A stretch of 64,000 nt of DNA from an uncultured Collinsella sp. (lineage in GTDB: Bacteria; Actinomycetota; Coriobacteriia; Coriobacteriales; Coriobacteriaceae): positions 32,184-96,183 of the forward strand of contig UQMD01000004.1 in assembly GCA_900542155.1 (NCBI GenBank), given 5' to 3'. The position numbers were made by a program, and so were the translations under genes. Below the pieces are notes generated by a model. That model saw nothing but the letters and a program-made list of their open reading frames with translations, did not search any database and had not been told where the DNA came from. Below are positions 52,263-62,491 of the stretch, in pieces. The first letter of the stretch is position 1. Each line of letters opens with the position of its first letter.

Positions 52263-52496
52263 ATGAACACGATGACTGACGCTGCTGGCAAGGTCCAGGG
52301 CTGGGCGTTTTGCCGGGCGGCACATGTTCGTCAGCGCGCCAAGGAACTATTGCAGGAGGAGAGTGCACAGGGTACCACCGAGTATGCCATCTTGGTCGGC
52401 GTGCTCGTGGTGATCGCGATCATCGCCATCGTCGCATTTAAGGGCAAGGTCCAAGATCTATGGAACGCTATCAGCGAGGGCATCAACAGCCTGTAG
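52263..52496 (+). CDS. flp: Flp-type pilin
   Basis: 77 residues. The leader ends at SAQG, followed by TTEYAILVGVLVVIAIIAIV, the class III prepilin pattern G/TxxE-Y with a hydrophobic helix. It is the likely main pilus subunit. The prepilin peptidase (TadV/CpaA) that should cut after Gly is not in this window. AGGGAGGAA precedes the ATG. Confidence 0.88.
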   Translation: MNTMTDAAGKVQGWAFCRAAHVRQRAKELLQEESAQGTTEYAILVGVLVVIAIIAIVAFKGKVQDLWNAISEGINSL

Positions 52497-53023
52497 AGGG
52501 CGAGCGCCCCATCGGGGTGCTGCTGGTGTTTGCTTGCCTGACCGTGGCGATAGCGGTGGTGCTTTGGGGGCTTAACGCCGCGCGGCAGCAGCGTCCTGGG
52601 ACCGCCTCCGATTTGGGCTCAGATTCGGCGGTGGCGTCTCAAAAAGATGAGATGCGAGATGCGGACGATTCGGATGTCGCTGTCACGGCGCAAACCTTTC
52701 TGCGGGCGCTCAACAAGCGGTCTGGCACTGCGACGGATTCGCCTGAGGGCAACGCGATTGCGGTCCGGCTTGCATGGTCCGAAGACCGACCGATGACCGA
52801 AGCGGCAGCGGATATGCTGCGTGCCTATCGCGAGGTACCCACGGCACAACTTGCTCTGAGCGGCTATCTCGATATCAAGGGCAACGTGTGGGGCGCTATC
52901 GTGCGCGACGGACGCGGCTGGGTCGATATGGTGACGGTTGCCGCGGATACTGGCGATGCTTCGTGTCGTCTGCGCGCCGTGCGCCTGGTCCCGCAAACAA
53001 TAAACTCAAAGGAGGGATCGTGA
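52460..53023 (+). CDS. Tad-operon membrane protein, 187 aa, unknown
   Basis: The frame overlaps the flp 3' end by 37 bp if the ATG at 52460 is used; a GTG at 52517 would avoid overlap. One membrane helix (PIGVLLVFACLTVAIAVVLW) is followed by a polar domain of about 140 residues (with TAQTFLRALNKRS and GYLDIKGNVWGAIVRDGRG). I do not recognise a family. The position between pilin genes suggests a pilus accessory protein. Confidence 0.6.
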   Translation: MERYQRGHQQPVEGERPIGVLLVFACLTVAIAVVLWGLNAARQQRPGTASDLGSDSAVASQKDEMRDADDSDVAVTAQTFLRALNKRSGTATDSPEGNAIAVRLAWSEDRPMTEAAADMLRAYREVPTAQLALSGYLDIKGNVWGAIVRDGRGWVDMVTVAADTGDASCRLRAVRLVPQTINSKEGS

Positions 53024-53024
53024 A

Positions 53025-53243
53025 ATGCATGGCGTTCTGCGTGAAGAGGTTGCCCAAGCGACTGTGGAATACGCCATCGTCACGGTGGCGCTGTTATCGA
53101 TCGTGCTGGCGATTGCGGGACTTTGGCGTGCTGGCACCGATGGGCGCTTGGCGGCGCTGGTCGAGCGGGCGGCATCCCATGGCGTTGCCTCGATGTCGGT
53201 TATCGACGCCGCTGCGGGCGCTAAGGACATCGCGTTGTATTGA
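53025..53243 (+). CDS. Small pilin-like (TadE/DUF4244-like) protein
   Basis: 72 residues: a short leader MHGVLREEVAQ, then ATVEYAIVTVALLSIVLAIA, a class III-like processing site with Glu at +5, and a small polar tail. It resembles Flp or pseudopilin proteins. AAAGGAGGG stands before the ATG. It is likely a minor pilin. Confidence 0.75.
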   Translation: MHGVLREEVAQATVEYAIVTVALLSIVLAIAGLWRAGTDGRLAALVERAASHGVASMSVIDAAAGAKDIALY

Positions 53244-53718
53244 TATCGCGTGCGAGGACCGGGCGCAGTCTACGGTCGAGGCCGCTTTTTTGCTGCCGAC
53301 GTTTCTGACGCTCATCCTTCTCGCACTGCAGCCGGTGTGCCTGCTCTATACGCGCGCGGTCATGGAGTCTGCCGCCGCCGAGACCGCGCGGCTTATGACC
53401 ACGACGACGGTGGAGGACGACGATGACCTTAAGGAGTTCACTCGCCGCAGACTTGCCGCGGTGCCCAACGTCTCGATTTTTCATGCCGGCGGGCCGCTGT
53501 CGTGGAATATCGAGCTTGGCCGGGCCGGTGCGGGTGGCGTCTCGTCCGTGTCCGTTTCCGGCGAGGTCAAGCCGTTGCCCGTGATCGGTGCGTTTGCGCA
53601 GGCTATGGGTGGTGCCGCCGAGGGCGGCTACGTTGAGCTCAAGGTCGATGTCTCGTATCAATCGCGTCCCGAATGGCTGGAGGGAGATTATGATTCGTGG
53701 ATTGCTACATGGGATTAA
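53179..53718 (+). CDS. TadE-like pseudopilin
   Basis: The recognisable part begins CEDRAQSTVEAAFLLPTFLT, with the TadE-type leader and helix, then a polar domain of about 120 residues. The start is unclear: the ATG at 53179 gives 179 residues but overlaps the previous gene by 65 bp; the only closer in-frame candidate is ATT at 53239. The 3' end overlaps the next gene by 29 bp. Confidence 0.7.
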   Translation: MALPRCRLSTPLRALRTSRCIDIACEDRAQSTVEAAFLLPTFLTLILLALQPVCLLYTRAVMESAAAETARLMTTTTVEDDDDLKEFTRRRLAAVPNVSIFHAGGPLSWNIELGRAGAGGVSSVSVSGEVKPLPVIGAFAQAMGGAAEGGYVELKVDVSYQSRPEWLEGDYDSWIATWD

Positions 53719-55843
53719 GCGTTTCTGGTCTAGACGCGTTTTGACGCGCCGTCCGAGCTGCCATTGCAAGCGAGGCGGCTTTATGGGTCGAGCCGGTGTC
53801 GATTTGTTTATCGAAGACGGCGCCTATACCACGCTTTCTTCTGCCGTGGTCATCCTAGTGGTGCTCACATTGTTGTTTTCGTCGACCGCGGCGATATGGA
53901 GCATGTCGCGTGCCGGGGACACCCAGGTGGCGGCCGATAGCGGCGCGCTGGCGGGTGCCAACGTAGTGTCGTCCTATCACACGGCTGCCACGGTGGTGGA
54001 TGCGAGCATTTTGAGTTTGGGCCTGGCGGGGTTTGCCACGATCGGTACCGGCTTGGTTGCCATGCTCATTCCGGGCGCCGAGGTTGTTGGCAGCGATATC
54101 ATCGATACGGGAACCCAGATCATTAAAACGCGTAACAAGTTTGCCAAAAGCGCGGCAAAGGGCCTGCAAAAGATCGAGGCCGCCTTGCCGTACCTGGTTG
54201 CCGCGCGCGCCATGCAGGCAGTATCGGCGCAGGATACCGAGGGCGTGACCTATACCGGTACGGCGCTTGCCGTGCCCAGGACATCCGAGTCGGATTTTGT
54301 TGCGCTCGAAGGATCCGAAATCTCGACCGATGCCATTAAAGATGCGTCGGAAGACCTGGAGCGCGCGGCCGAGGAGCTACAAAAAGCATCGGAGGAGACG
54401 GCGAAGGCCAAAGAGCGCGCCTGGCTAGCGGATTGCGGTGGATCGGATAAAGGTTCGGTCGGCAGCTGTTCTTGTATGTGGGAGCGCGCAAAAAGCCTAA
54501 CGGATCTCTCCGGTGTTCAAAATCCGCATTACTCATCGAGCGTTACGTGGGAGCCTAAAGTTGCCCTTGATCGCGCGAAGGACTACTACCATTGGCGTCT
54601 GACAAATGAGAAGCCCCAGGGCTCGAGTGTCGAGATGAAGGCAGAGTCTGCGGCGCGTAAGGCGTTCTATACCTATGCGAGCGCGGAGGTCGATCGGGCA
54701 TATATAACCGAGAACGGAGGCAAGGTTTCCTCCTATATTCCGCTGCTGCCGCGCAACTCTGATGAGGTTCGGGCGACGGAACTCTATACCGATGCGGTGT
54801 GGCCGACGAGCGTGAACGATGAAAAGGCGTATCTGCATTACGGGACGACCTGCCCTAACTATAAGAAAGGAACGCCAAGCGGATTTGCTTCGGTTGCCGA
54901 TTACGATGGGCAGGATAAATGCAGCAAATGCCATTTTGGCGTTTCGTCGCTTGGTGCTGTTGCGGCGCCTTCAACCTCTATCGAAAACGGCTTCGAGTAT
55001 CACTTCGACAAGTTTAAAGACGCCATGGAGGACTACGTCGACTGTCGCAACAAGGAGCTCGAGCTCGAGCGTCAGACCGAGGACGAAGCCGACCGTGCGG
55101 GCAATGCGTTCGATACCGCCATCAAAGAACTTTCCGGTGAGCGCCCGCGCATCGCGCCGCCTGGCCGTAACGGCGTAGTCGCCTTTGCGGTCTCGGGCAC
55201 CATCTCCAGTCCCGACGAGCTCAACTCCTCGTTTGACACGGCAGTTGAGCTTGGCGATCGTGGTGCAATTTCTGCTGCAGTGCTCGCGCCCGATGGTGCG
55301 ACGGCACAAAATAACGTTCTCTCGCGGTTTTTCTCGACGCTGGAGGAGCGTTCGGGCGGCGTTGCCGGCGTGCTCGACGGCGTTATGGATGTTTGGGGTC
55401 GCCTGCTTGTGGGGTACGGAGACATCCAGGGTGCGGCCGACGAGCTTATGGGAGAGCTGATCGGTGGCTTGGGAGGGGGTAGCGGCGCGTTGGGCTCCAT
55501 TGCGTCCTGGCTCGGTGACACCGTCTCGTCCTCCGTGGCGGCGCTGGGACTCGAGCCGTGCGATTTGCGTCTGCGAAAACCGGTGCTGACCGATACCGCC
55601 AATGTCATCAAAAGTCCGGGGTCTGATATCGCGGGCATCTCCAAAACTCAAGATACCCTGCGAAAAATCCCCTTGGGCGTGACTGACCCCAAGGCACTTT
55701 GCGAGGCATTGGAATATCACGTTGAGCGCACCATCAGCGGCGCGGTGTTTACGCTTGCGGAGATCCCGCTGCCCGGCGGCGGCTCCATCCCGCTCACGGT
55801 CGATGTTGCCACGCTGGCGGGAGCTTTTGGCGGTGGGTCGTAA
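53690..55843 (+). CDS. Large TadG-like pilus protein
   Basis: 717 residues, from the ATG at 53690 with GGAGGGAGA upstream. A Tad-type N-terminal helix AVVILVVLTLLFSSTAAIW (residues about 50-70) and the following AADSGALAGANVV match TadG. The large exposed part has coiled-coil stretches (about 220-245) and a CSKC pair. Unlike typical TadG, no von Willebrand A domain is evident. Lower-GC patches occur at 54470-54960. Confidence 0.7.
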   Translation: MIRGLLHGIKRFWSRRVLTRRPSCHCKRGGFMGRAGVDLFIEDGAYTTLSSAVVILVVLTLLFSSTAAIWSMSRAGDTQVAADSGALAGANVVSSYHTAATVVDASILSLGLAGFATIGTGLVAMLIPGAEVVGSDIIDTGTQIIKTRNKFAKSAAKGLQKIEAALPYLVAARAMQAVSAQDTEGVTYTGTALAVPRTSESDFVALEGSEISTDAIKDASEDLERAAEELQKASEETAKAKERAWLADCGGSDKGSVGSCSCMWERAKSLTDLSGVQNPHYSSSVTWEPKVALDRAKDYYHWRLTNEKPQGSSVEMKAESAARKAFYTYASAEVDRAYITENGGKVSSYIPLLPRNSDEVRATELYTDAVWPTSVNDEKAYLHYGTTCPNYKKGTPSGFASVADYDGQDKCSKCHFGVSSLGAVAAPSTSIENGFEYHFDKFKDAMEDYVDCRNKELELERQTEDEADRAGNAFDTAIKELSGERPRIAPPGRNGVVAFAVSGTISSPDELNSSFDTAVELGDRGAISAAVLAPDGATAQNNVLSRFFSTLEERSGGVAGVLDGVMDVWGRLLVGYGDIQGAADELMGELIGGLGGGSGALGSIASWLGDTVSSSVAALGLEPCDLRLRKPVLTDTANVIKSPGSDIAGISKTQDTLRKIPLGVTDPKALCEALEYHVERTISGAVFTLAEIPLPGGGSIPLTVDVATLAGAFGGGS

Positions 55844-56319
55844 TGGGCATTCGCACGGGCTTGCGCGAGGAGCGTGCCCAGGCGACGGTCGAGATGGCCG
55901 TGGTCACGCCTGTTCTACTCGTGCTGGCTCTCATCGCGTACAACGTCATGATCTTTGCCGGCGCGGTCGCGCGCTTCGACCGCGTGGTGCCCGACATCGT
56001 GCTGGCGCACGCTGCGGCGCCGGGCGGGGAGGGTGACGAGAGCTCCATTGACGCTTCCGCGACCGTTCAGGCTCAGATTCAGGATGCCATGGAGGGATAC
56101 GGCCTACAGGTCGAGGTCTCGAGCAAACAAGGCACGGCGTCATCGGATGGTGGTCTGCTCTCTCTTTCTGGCACGTTTAGGACCTATACCTGCACCATGC
56201 ACTACGAGCCGTGGCCGAGTTCGCTGAGCATCGCCGGCGTTCCCCTGGGGGCTCCGGCCGTGCTCACGCATGAACGCGCGGTGGCGGTCGATCCATGGCG
56301 TCCGGGGGTGGTCATGTGA
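55843..56319 (+). CDS. TadE-like pseudopilin
   Basis: 158 residues. LREERAQATVEMAVVTPVLL has the class III site with Glu+5 and a hydrophobic helix; the rest is a beta-rich polar domain ending WRPGVVM. It starts in the stop codon of the previous gene (TAATG). It is likely a minor subunit at the pilus tip or base. Confidence 0.8.
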   Translation: MGIRTGLREERAQATVEMAVVTPVLLVLALIAYNVMIFAGAVARFDRVVPDIVLAHAAAPGGEGDESSIDASATVQAQIQDAMEGYGLQVEVSSKQGTASSDGGLLSLSGTFRTYTCTMHYEPWPSSLSIAGVPLGAPAVLTHERAVAVDPWRPGVVM

Positions 56320-56675
56320 CCGCGCTCTCGTCCTATGTCGCCTACGCGCGGGCGCTCAACATGTTGGGCTGGACGCCGGCCGAGTTTGTGGTGGCGGAGT
56401 CGTTTACCGTGCGTCTGCGCGGCATGCTGGGACGGCGGCCGATTGCCGCCAGCGGACTGCCGCTTGTCATGGCGTTTCCGCGCTGCTCCTCGGTTCACAC
56501 TTGCTTTATGGCCTATCCCATCGACATCGCCTTTATCGACCGCAATGGCAATGTCCTCGTGTGCTACGAAAACGTACGTCCCTGGCGCATGTGCTCTTGC
56601 CCCGGCGCCTGGGCGGCACTCGAGCGCCCTTCAATCATTGTTTCGCCTCCTGTTCTCCAACGCGTGCCGGCATAG
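56316..56675 (+). CDS. DUF192-family protein
   Basis: 119 residues from a GTG that overlaps the previous stop by 4 bp; an ATG at 56295 is the alternative. RLRGMLGRRP and SVHTCFMAYPIDIAFIDRNG match DUF192, a small beta-barrel family of unknown role. No signal peptide is seen, unlike many DUF192 proteins. Being last in the operon suggests a link with pilus biogenesis. Confidence 0.78.
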   Translation: MTALSSYVAYARALNMLGWTPAEFVVAESFTVRLRGMLGRRPIAASGLPLVMAFPRCSSVHTCFMAYPIDIAFIDRNGNVLVCYENVRPWRMCSCPGAWAALERPSIIVSPPVLQRVPA

Positions 56676-56733
56676 GAATTGGCGACAGTGGACTTTCGTC
56701 ATACGAAATTGGGTAAGATGGAGGAGGAGATGC

Positions 56734-57000
56734 ATGGATGTCGAGATCCATCCCAACGCCAAAAAGCACCTGACGGAAAAACAGGTGCTTGGTGCCTGGC
56801 TCGCGGTTACTGAGTGTATTCGCCGCGAGTCGGAAGACGAGCCGCCGAGATGGCTTGCGATTGGATGGCTTCCGGACGGACGGAGCGTGGAGCTCGTTGC
56901 GGTCGAACTTATTCGCGGGTGGCTCATTATTCATGCCTTGTCTCCGGTTCAGAAGAAATTCTGGCAAGAGATCGAGCGAGCTCGGCAAAGGGGTCGATGA
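56734..57000 (+). CDS. Putative toxin of a small toxin-antitoxin pair
   Basis: 88 residues beginning MDVEIHPNAKKHLTEKQVL, with ESEDEPPRWLAIGWLPDGR and a C-terminal basic helix. The fold may be BrnT/RelE-like, but no catalytic residue can be named. GAGGAGGAG precedes a cluster of ATGs; the one in this frame is at 56734. Its stop overlaps the start of a ribbon-helix-helix-type gene, the usual toxin-first order of BrnTA. Confidence 0.55.
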   Translation: MDVEIHPNAKKHLTEKQVLGAWLAVTECIRRESEDEPPRWLAIGWLPDGRSVELVAVELIRGWLIIHALSPVQKKFWQEIERARQRGR

Positions 57001-57284
57001 TGGGCAAGACATATACGACCGCTAATGGTCAGGTTGTAACGGATGAAATGATTGACGCGTGGTGTGAGTCGTACGAGCGCGGAGAGTTTCCGGATGGCGA
57101 ACACACCGTTGGTGGGATCGTGCACGGACGGCCCCCACTCTCAGGTGAGGGAACGGCAACGCTATCGGTCAAGATTCCTCTGGGAATGAAGGAGGCCATT
57201 CGTCGACGGGCGGCTGCCGAGGGGATGACGCCAAGTGAGTTTGCCCGTGCGGCCCTGAGTGAAAAACTTCTTGCGGCCGGTTGA
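56997..57284 (+). CDS. Putative ribbon-helix-helix antitoxin
   Basis: 95 residues. The C-terminal 40 residues (TATLSVKIPLGMKEAIRRR, then AEGMTPSEFARAAL) have the beta strand and two helices of a ribbon-helix-helix repressor. The N-terminal part probably binds the toxin. ATGATG at 56997 overlaps the toxin stop; AAAGGGG lies upstream. Confidence 0.65.
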   Translation: MMGKTYTTANGQVVTDEMIDAWCESYERGEFPDGEHTVGGIVHGRPPLSGEGTATLSVKIPLGMKEAIRRRAAAEGMTPSEFARAALSEKLLAAG

Positions 57285-57419
57285 TGCTTCTGACGTGCCG
57301 TTCTATAGGATCGAGGTCGTGGCCGATGTCGCGCGCAAAAACTTTTTTAAAATTCTCGGTTGACCGGAGCGTGTCCTTGGTTATACTAATCAAGCCTTGA
57401 AACAAGGCACACCTCAAAT

Positions 57420-57492
<73 letters not shown>

Positions 57493-57505
57493 CCTTGAAT
57501 TGACT

Positions 57506-57535
57506 AGGACCTCTGCAAAGGGGTCCTTTTCTTTT
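57506..57535 (+). terminator. Terminator of tRNA-Phe
   Basis: AGGACC/GGTCCT stem with a 10-nt loop, followed by TTTTCTTTT, 13 bp after the tRNA. Confidence 0.75.
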
Positions 57536-57548
57536 ACCGAGGGCTCCT

Positions 57549-57722
57549 GCGGAAACTGCATCCCGGAATTTGGCTTCAGAGCGGGATGCGTTTTCCGCTT
57601 TGAAGCCGCTTGGGAAAGCGCGACCCGGAATGACGCTGGATTGTGGGTCGAGCTTTCCGGTTGGGCCTGCCAGCGGAAAATGCATCCCATTATTGAGCAG
57701 AAAAATGGGATGAGCTTTCCGG
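57549..57722. repeat. Tandem array of three related hairpins
   Basis: Three stem-loops at 57549-57598, 57611-57659 and 57673-57722, spaced about 62 bp, share the plan GGAAA-x-GCATCCC or CGACCC ... GGGATGC or GGGTCG-x-TTTCC. The loops differ. They fill the gap before the GH5-like gene; the remaining 57723-57901 is a probable promoter region with nothing firm. Confidence 0.75.
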
Positions 57723-57901
57723 CGCATATGTATATCTTGGCGCGCGCACCTCGGGTTCCGCTTGCCCGGACATTCCTCCCACTTTTGCGCCACTTTGTAG
57801 ACCGTTCGGTCGCCTGTCCGCACGCGCGGGTATACTCAAAACGATACTTTTCCTATGCAATACGATGCAGGTTCGACCTGCGCGATTCGAAGGGGGCCGT
57901 G

Positions 57902-58963
57902 ATGGAGAGGATTCTCGGCGTTAATCTCTCTGGCTGGTTTATTCCCGAGCCCTGGGTGACCCCGTCGCTCTATGCAGCGACCGGAGCATCCAATGCAGCA
58001 GAACTGCAGGAGGCCATGGGCACCGCTGCCTATAACGAGCGCATGCGTCGCCATTACGAGACGTTTGTGAGCGAGGATGATTTTCGTCGTATGGCGCAGA
58101 TCGGTCTCAACGCCGTGCGCCTGCCGGTGCCGTGGTATGCCTTTGGCTCACAGGAGTCCGACGCTTCCTACATTTCGGTCGTCGATTATATCGACCGGGC
58201 TATTGAGTGGGCCGCCAAGTACAACATCCGCGTACTGCTCGATCTGGCGACTGTACCCGGCGGTCAGGGCGATTCCAACGATTCACCCACGACGCCGGAA
58301 GTCGTCGCTGAGTGGCATTCGTCCACCAATGGCCGTCACGTTGCGCTCGACGTGCTCGAGCGCTTGGCCGATCGCTACGGCGAGGCCGAGAGCCTGCTGG
58401 GTATTGAGCTGCTAGACACGCCGCAGATGAGCGTGCGCAAGGGCCTCTTTACCATGACGGACGGTATTCCGGCCCACTACCTGCGCAACTTCTATCGCGA
58501 TGCCTATGAGCTCGTCCGTTCGTATATGCCCGAGGATAAGATCGTCGTCTTCTCGTCTTCGGGGCATCCCAGCGAGTGGAAGCATTTTATGCGCGGCGCC
58601 AAGTACAAGAACGTCTACATGGACCTTCACCTGTACCACTACCGCGACGAGCACGCGCTCGACATCACGAGCCCCCGCGGGCTGACGACGGCGATTTCGC
58701 GCAACAAGCGCGAGCTTAAAGAAGCGATTTCGACAGGGTTCCCCGTGCTGGTGGGCGAATGGTCGGGCGCGGCGATCTTTGCCAACTCGTCGGTTACGCC
58801 CGAGGGCCGCAATGCCTACGAGCGCGTGTTTATCGCCAACCAGCTGGCTTCGTTTGCGCCGGCCGCCGGTTGGTTCTTCCAAACGTGGAAGACCGAGAAG
58901 CGCATTGCAGCATGGGACGCCCGCGCGGCGCTCGGTACGCTCGAGCGCGGCATGATTGAATAG
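57902..58963 (+). CDS. GH5-like glycoside hydrolase fold protein lacking the usual acid/base Glu
   Basis: 353 residues, a TIM-barrel of the GH5 exo-beta-1,3-glucanase/endoglucanase type with no signal peptide. Landmarks are GVNLSGWFIPEPW (6-18), NAVRLPVPW (70-78), DLHLYHY (241-247), and GEWSG, whose E286 is the nucleophile. The acid/base position, normally N-E-P, reads GIELLDTP here with T173 in place of Glu. Activity may be lost, changed, or directed to an activated substrate. GAAGGGGGCC precedes the ATG. It is followed 6 bp later by rsmI. Confidence 0.75.
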   Translation: MERILGVNLSGWFIPEPWVTPSLYAATGASNAAELQEAMGTAAYNERMRRHYETFVSEDDFRRMAQIGLNAVRLPVPWYAFGSQESDASYISVVDYIDRAIEWAAKYNIRVLLDLATVPGGQGDSNDSPTTPEVVAEWHSSTNGRHVALDVLERLADRYGEAESLLGIELLDTPQMSVRKGLFTMTDGIPAHYLRNFYRDAYELVRSYMPEDKIVVFSSSGHPSEWKHFMRGAKYKNVYMDLHLYHYRDEHALDITSPRGLTTAISRNKRELKEAISTGFPVLVGEWSGAAIFANSSVTPEGRNAYERVFIANQLASFAPAAGWFFQTWKTEKRIAAWDARAALGTLERGMIE

Positions 58964-58969
58964 GTTGAT

Positions 58970-59848
58970 ATGACGCAAAACAGCGCCCGCACGGGCAAAC
59001 TCTATGTGGTCGGAACGCCCATCGGCAACCTGGGCGACCTGTCTCCGCGCGTCGGCGAGGCGTTTGCCGCCGCCGACGCCGTCTGCTGCGAGGACACGCG
59101 TGTGACCTCAAAGTTGCTGATGCACCTAGGCATCTCCAAGCCGCTCGTTCGTTGCGACGAGAACGTGATCGCAAGTCGCGCCGCCGGCCTGGTCGACCGT
59201 CTGCTGGCAGGGGAGACCCTCGCCTTTGCCTCGGACGCCGGCATGCCGAGCGTGTCCGATCCCGGCCAGGCGCTGGTCGAGGCGGCGCGCGAGGCGGATG
59301 TGCCTGTCGAAGTTGTTCCCGGCCCCTCTGCTTGCGTCACGGCGCTCGTATCGTCCGGTATTCCCTGCGAGCATTTCTTCTTCGAAGGCTTTTTGGGTCG
59401 CAAGCACGGCGACCGCGTGCGCCGACTGCAGCGCCTTGCAGTCGTCCCCGGCGCGCTCATCTTCTACGAGTCTCCACATCGCATCGTGGCGACGCTCGAG
59501 GCCGTGGCCGAGGTCTTTCCCCAGCGCGATGTCGCCGTCTGCCGCGAGCTCACCAAACTGCACGAGGAAGTCTTGCGTGGATCCGCCGCCCAGCTAACCG
59601 AGGAGTTGCGTGCCCGTGGCGAGGTAAAGGGCGAGATTGCGCTGGTCATCGCGCCGCCGAGTGGGGATGAGGAGGCCGGTATCGCGTCGGTTGGAGCTGC
59701 AGCGGTAGACCCCGATGAAGCCCTGCGCGACGATATCCGTGCCGCGCTCGAGGAGGGGGAGCCCGCCTCCGCGGTGGCAAAGCGCCTGTCTCAGAAATAT
59801 TCGCGCCGCAAGCGCGATGTCTATGCCGTGGTGCTCGATATGCAATAG
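58970..59848 (+). CDS. rsmI: 16S rRNA (cytidine1402-2'-O)-methyltransferase
   Basis: 292 residues of the tetrapyrrole-methylase-like SAM family. GTPIGNLGDLS (15-25), CCEDTR, ASDAGMPSVSDPG and FYESPHR are the RsmI signatures. It methylates the ribose of C1402 in the decoding centre. The C-terminal 60 residues have the KRLSQKYSRRKRDVY helix typical of the family. The short spacing after the GH5-like gene suggests co-transcription. Confidence 0.94.
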   Translation: MTQNSARTGKLYVVGTPIGNLGDLSPRVGEAFAAADAVCCEDTRVTSKLLMHLGISKPLVRCDENVIASRAAGLVDRLLAGETLAFASDAGMPSVSDPGQALVEAAREADVPVEVVPGPSACVTALVSSGIPCEHFFFEGFLGRKHGDRVRRLQRLAVVPGALIFYESPHRIVATLEAVAEVFPQRDVAVCRELTKLHEEVLRGSAAQLTEELRARGEVKGEIALVIAPPSGDEEAGIASVGAAAVDPDEALRDDIRAALEEGEPASAVAKRLSQKYSRRKRDVYAVVLDMQ

Positions 59849-59917
59849 ATGGAGGATATCCAGCCCTTGCGCTAGAATCATCCCCTGTATGCAACGTTTT
59901 TCTGGAGGACAAACCCC

Positions 59918-61519
<1,602 letters not shown>

Positions 61520-61562
61520 GACGCCGCGCGAGTGCCATATCGGCAATTTGCTGTGTAACGGT

Positions 61563-61597
61563 AAGGGCATGGCCGCAACGGTCCATGCCCTTTTGCT
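61563..61597 (+). terminator. Terminator of metG
   Basis: Perfect stem AAGGGCATGG and complement around CCGCAACGGT, then TTTTGCTTT, 44 bp after the stop. Confidence 0.85.
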
Positions 61598-61630
61598 TTA
61601 CGATGCAGCCGCCATGTTAAGGAGGCAACC

Positions 61631-62491
61631 ATGACAACTTCGCCTTTGGCAAACCCCACGGCAACGAGGGAGCTGCTAGAGGAGTTTGGTCTTGCGACCA
61701 AGCATCGCCTGGGCCAAAACTTCCTGATCGACAACCATGTGATCGAACGTATCTGTGAGCTCGCTGAGCTTGCGGGCGATGAGCGCGTGCTCGAGGTCGG
61801 CCCGGGCGTTGGCACGCTCACGCTTGCGCTGCTGCAGGAGGCGGCGTGCGTTACGTCGATTGAGGCTGATCCCGAGCTTGAGCCGGTGCTCGACGCCCAC
61901 GCCGCCGACTATGCCAACTTCCGCGTTATCATGGGTGATGCGCTCAAGGTGACGCCGGAGCAGATTGAGCAGGCCGCCGGTGGTGAACCTACGGTGTTCG
62001 TCGCGAATCTGCCCTATAACGTGGCGGCGACGATCATCCTTCAGTTCTTCCAGACGATGCCCGCACTTAAGCGCGCTGTCGTCATGGTGCAAAAGGAAGT
62101 TGCAGATCGTATTGCCGCAACGCCGGGCAACAAGACCTATGGCGGCTACACGGCAAAGCTCGGCCTGTATGCGCAGGTAACAGGGCGTTTTGAGGTGCCG
62201 CCACGCTGCTTTATGCCGGCGCCGCATGTGGACTCGGCCGTCGTACGCATCGATCGTGTTGACGGCGTAGTGCCCGAGGAGCTCGATCGCGAGTTTGTGG
62301 CCCGTGTAATTGACGCTGCGTTTGCTCAGCGCCGCAAGACCATCCGCAATTCCATGAGCGCCAACGGCTTTGCCAAGGATGTTCTCGATGCTGCCTTTGA
62401 GGATTGCGGTATCGCACCTACCACGCGCGCCGAGACGCTCGACGTCGCCGCCTTTGTCCGCTTGGCTCAGGAGCTTTCCCATGACGCCTAA
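61631..62491 (+). CDS. rsmA: 16S rRNA dimethyladenosine transferase
   Basis: 286 residues. KHRLGQNFLID, VLEVGPGVGTLT (SAM motif I), DAL in motif III and NLPYNVAATI (motif IV) identify RsmA/KsgA, which dimethylates A1518 and A1519 of 16S rRNA during 30S assembly. AAGGAGGC precedes the ATG. The end overlaps the next gene by 11 bp. Confidence 0.95.
   Translation: MTTSPLANPTATRELLEEFGLATKHRLGQNFLIDNHVIERICELAELAGDERVLEVGPGVGTLTLALLQEAACVTSIEADPELEPVLDAHAADYANFRVIMGDALKVTPEQIEQAAGGEPTVFVANLPYNVAATIILQFFQTMPALKRAVVMVQKEVADRIAATPGNKTYGGYTAKLGLYAQVTGRFEVPPRCFMPAPHVDSAVVRIDRVDGVVPEELDREFVARVIDAAFAQRRKTIRNSMSANGFAKDVLDAAFEDCGIAPTTRAETLDVAAFVRLAQELSHDA

Noticed and set aside
57549..57722. CRISPR array
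   Set aside because: The repeated units are diverged hairpins with unequal sequence, not identical direct repeats with spacers, and no cas gene is present.
57500..57901. N-terminal extension of the GH5-like frame
   Set aside because: The extension runs through the tRNA-Phe terminator and the hairpin array; the ATG at 57902 has a good ribosome site.
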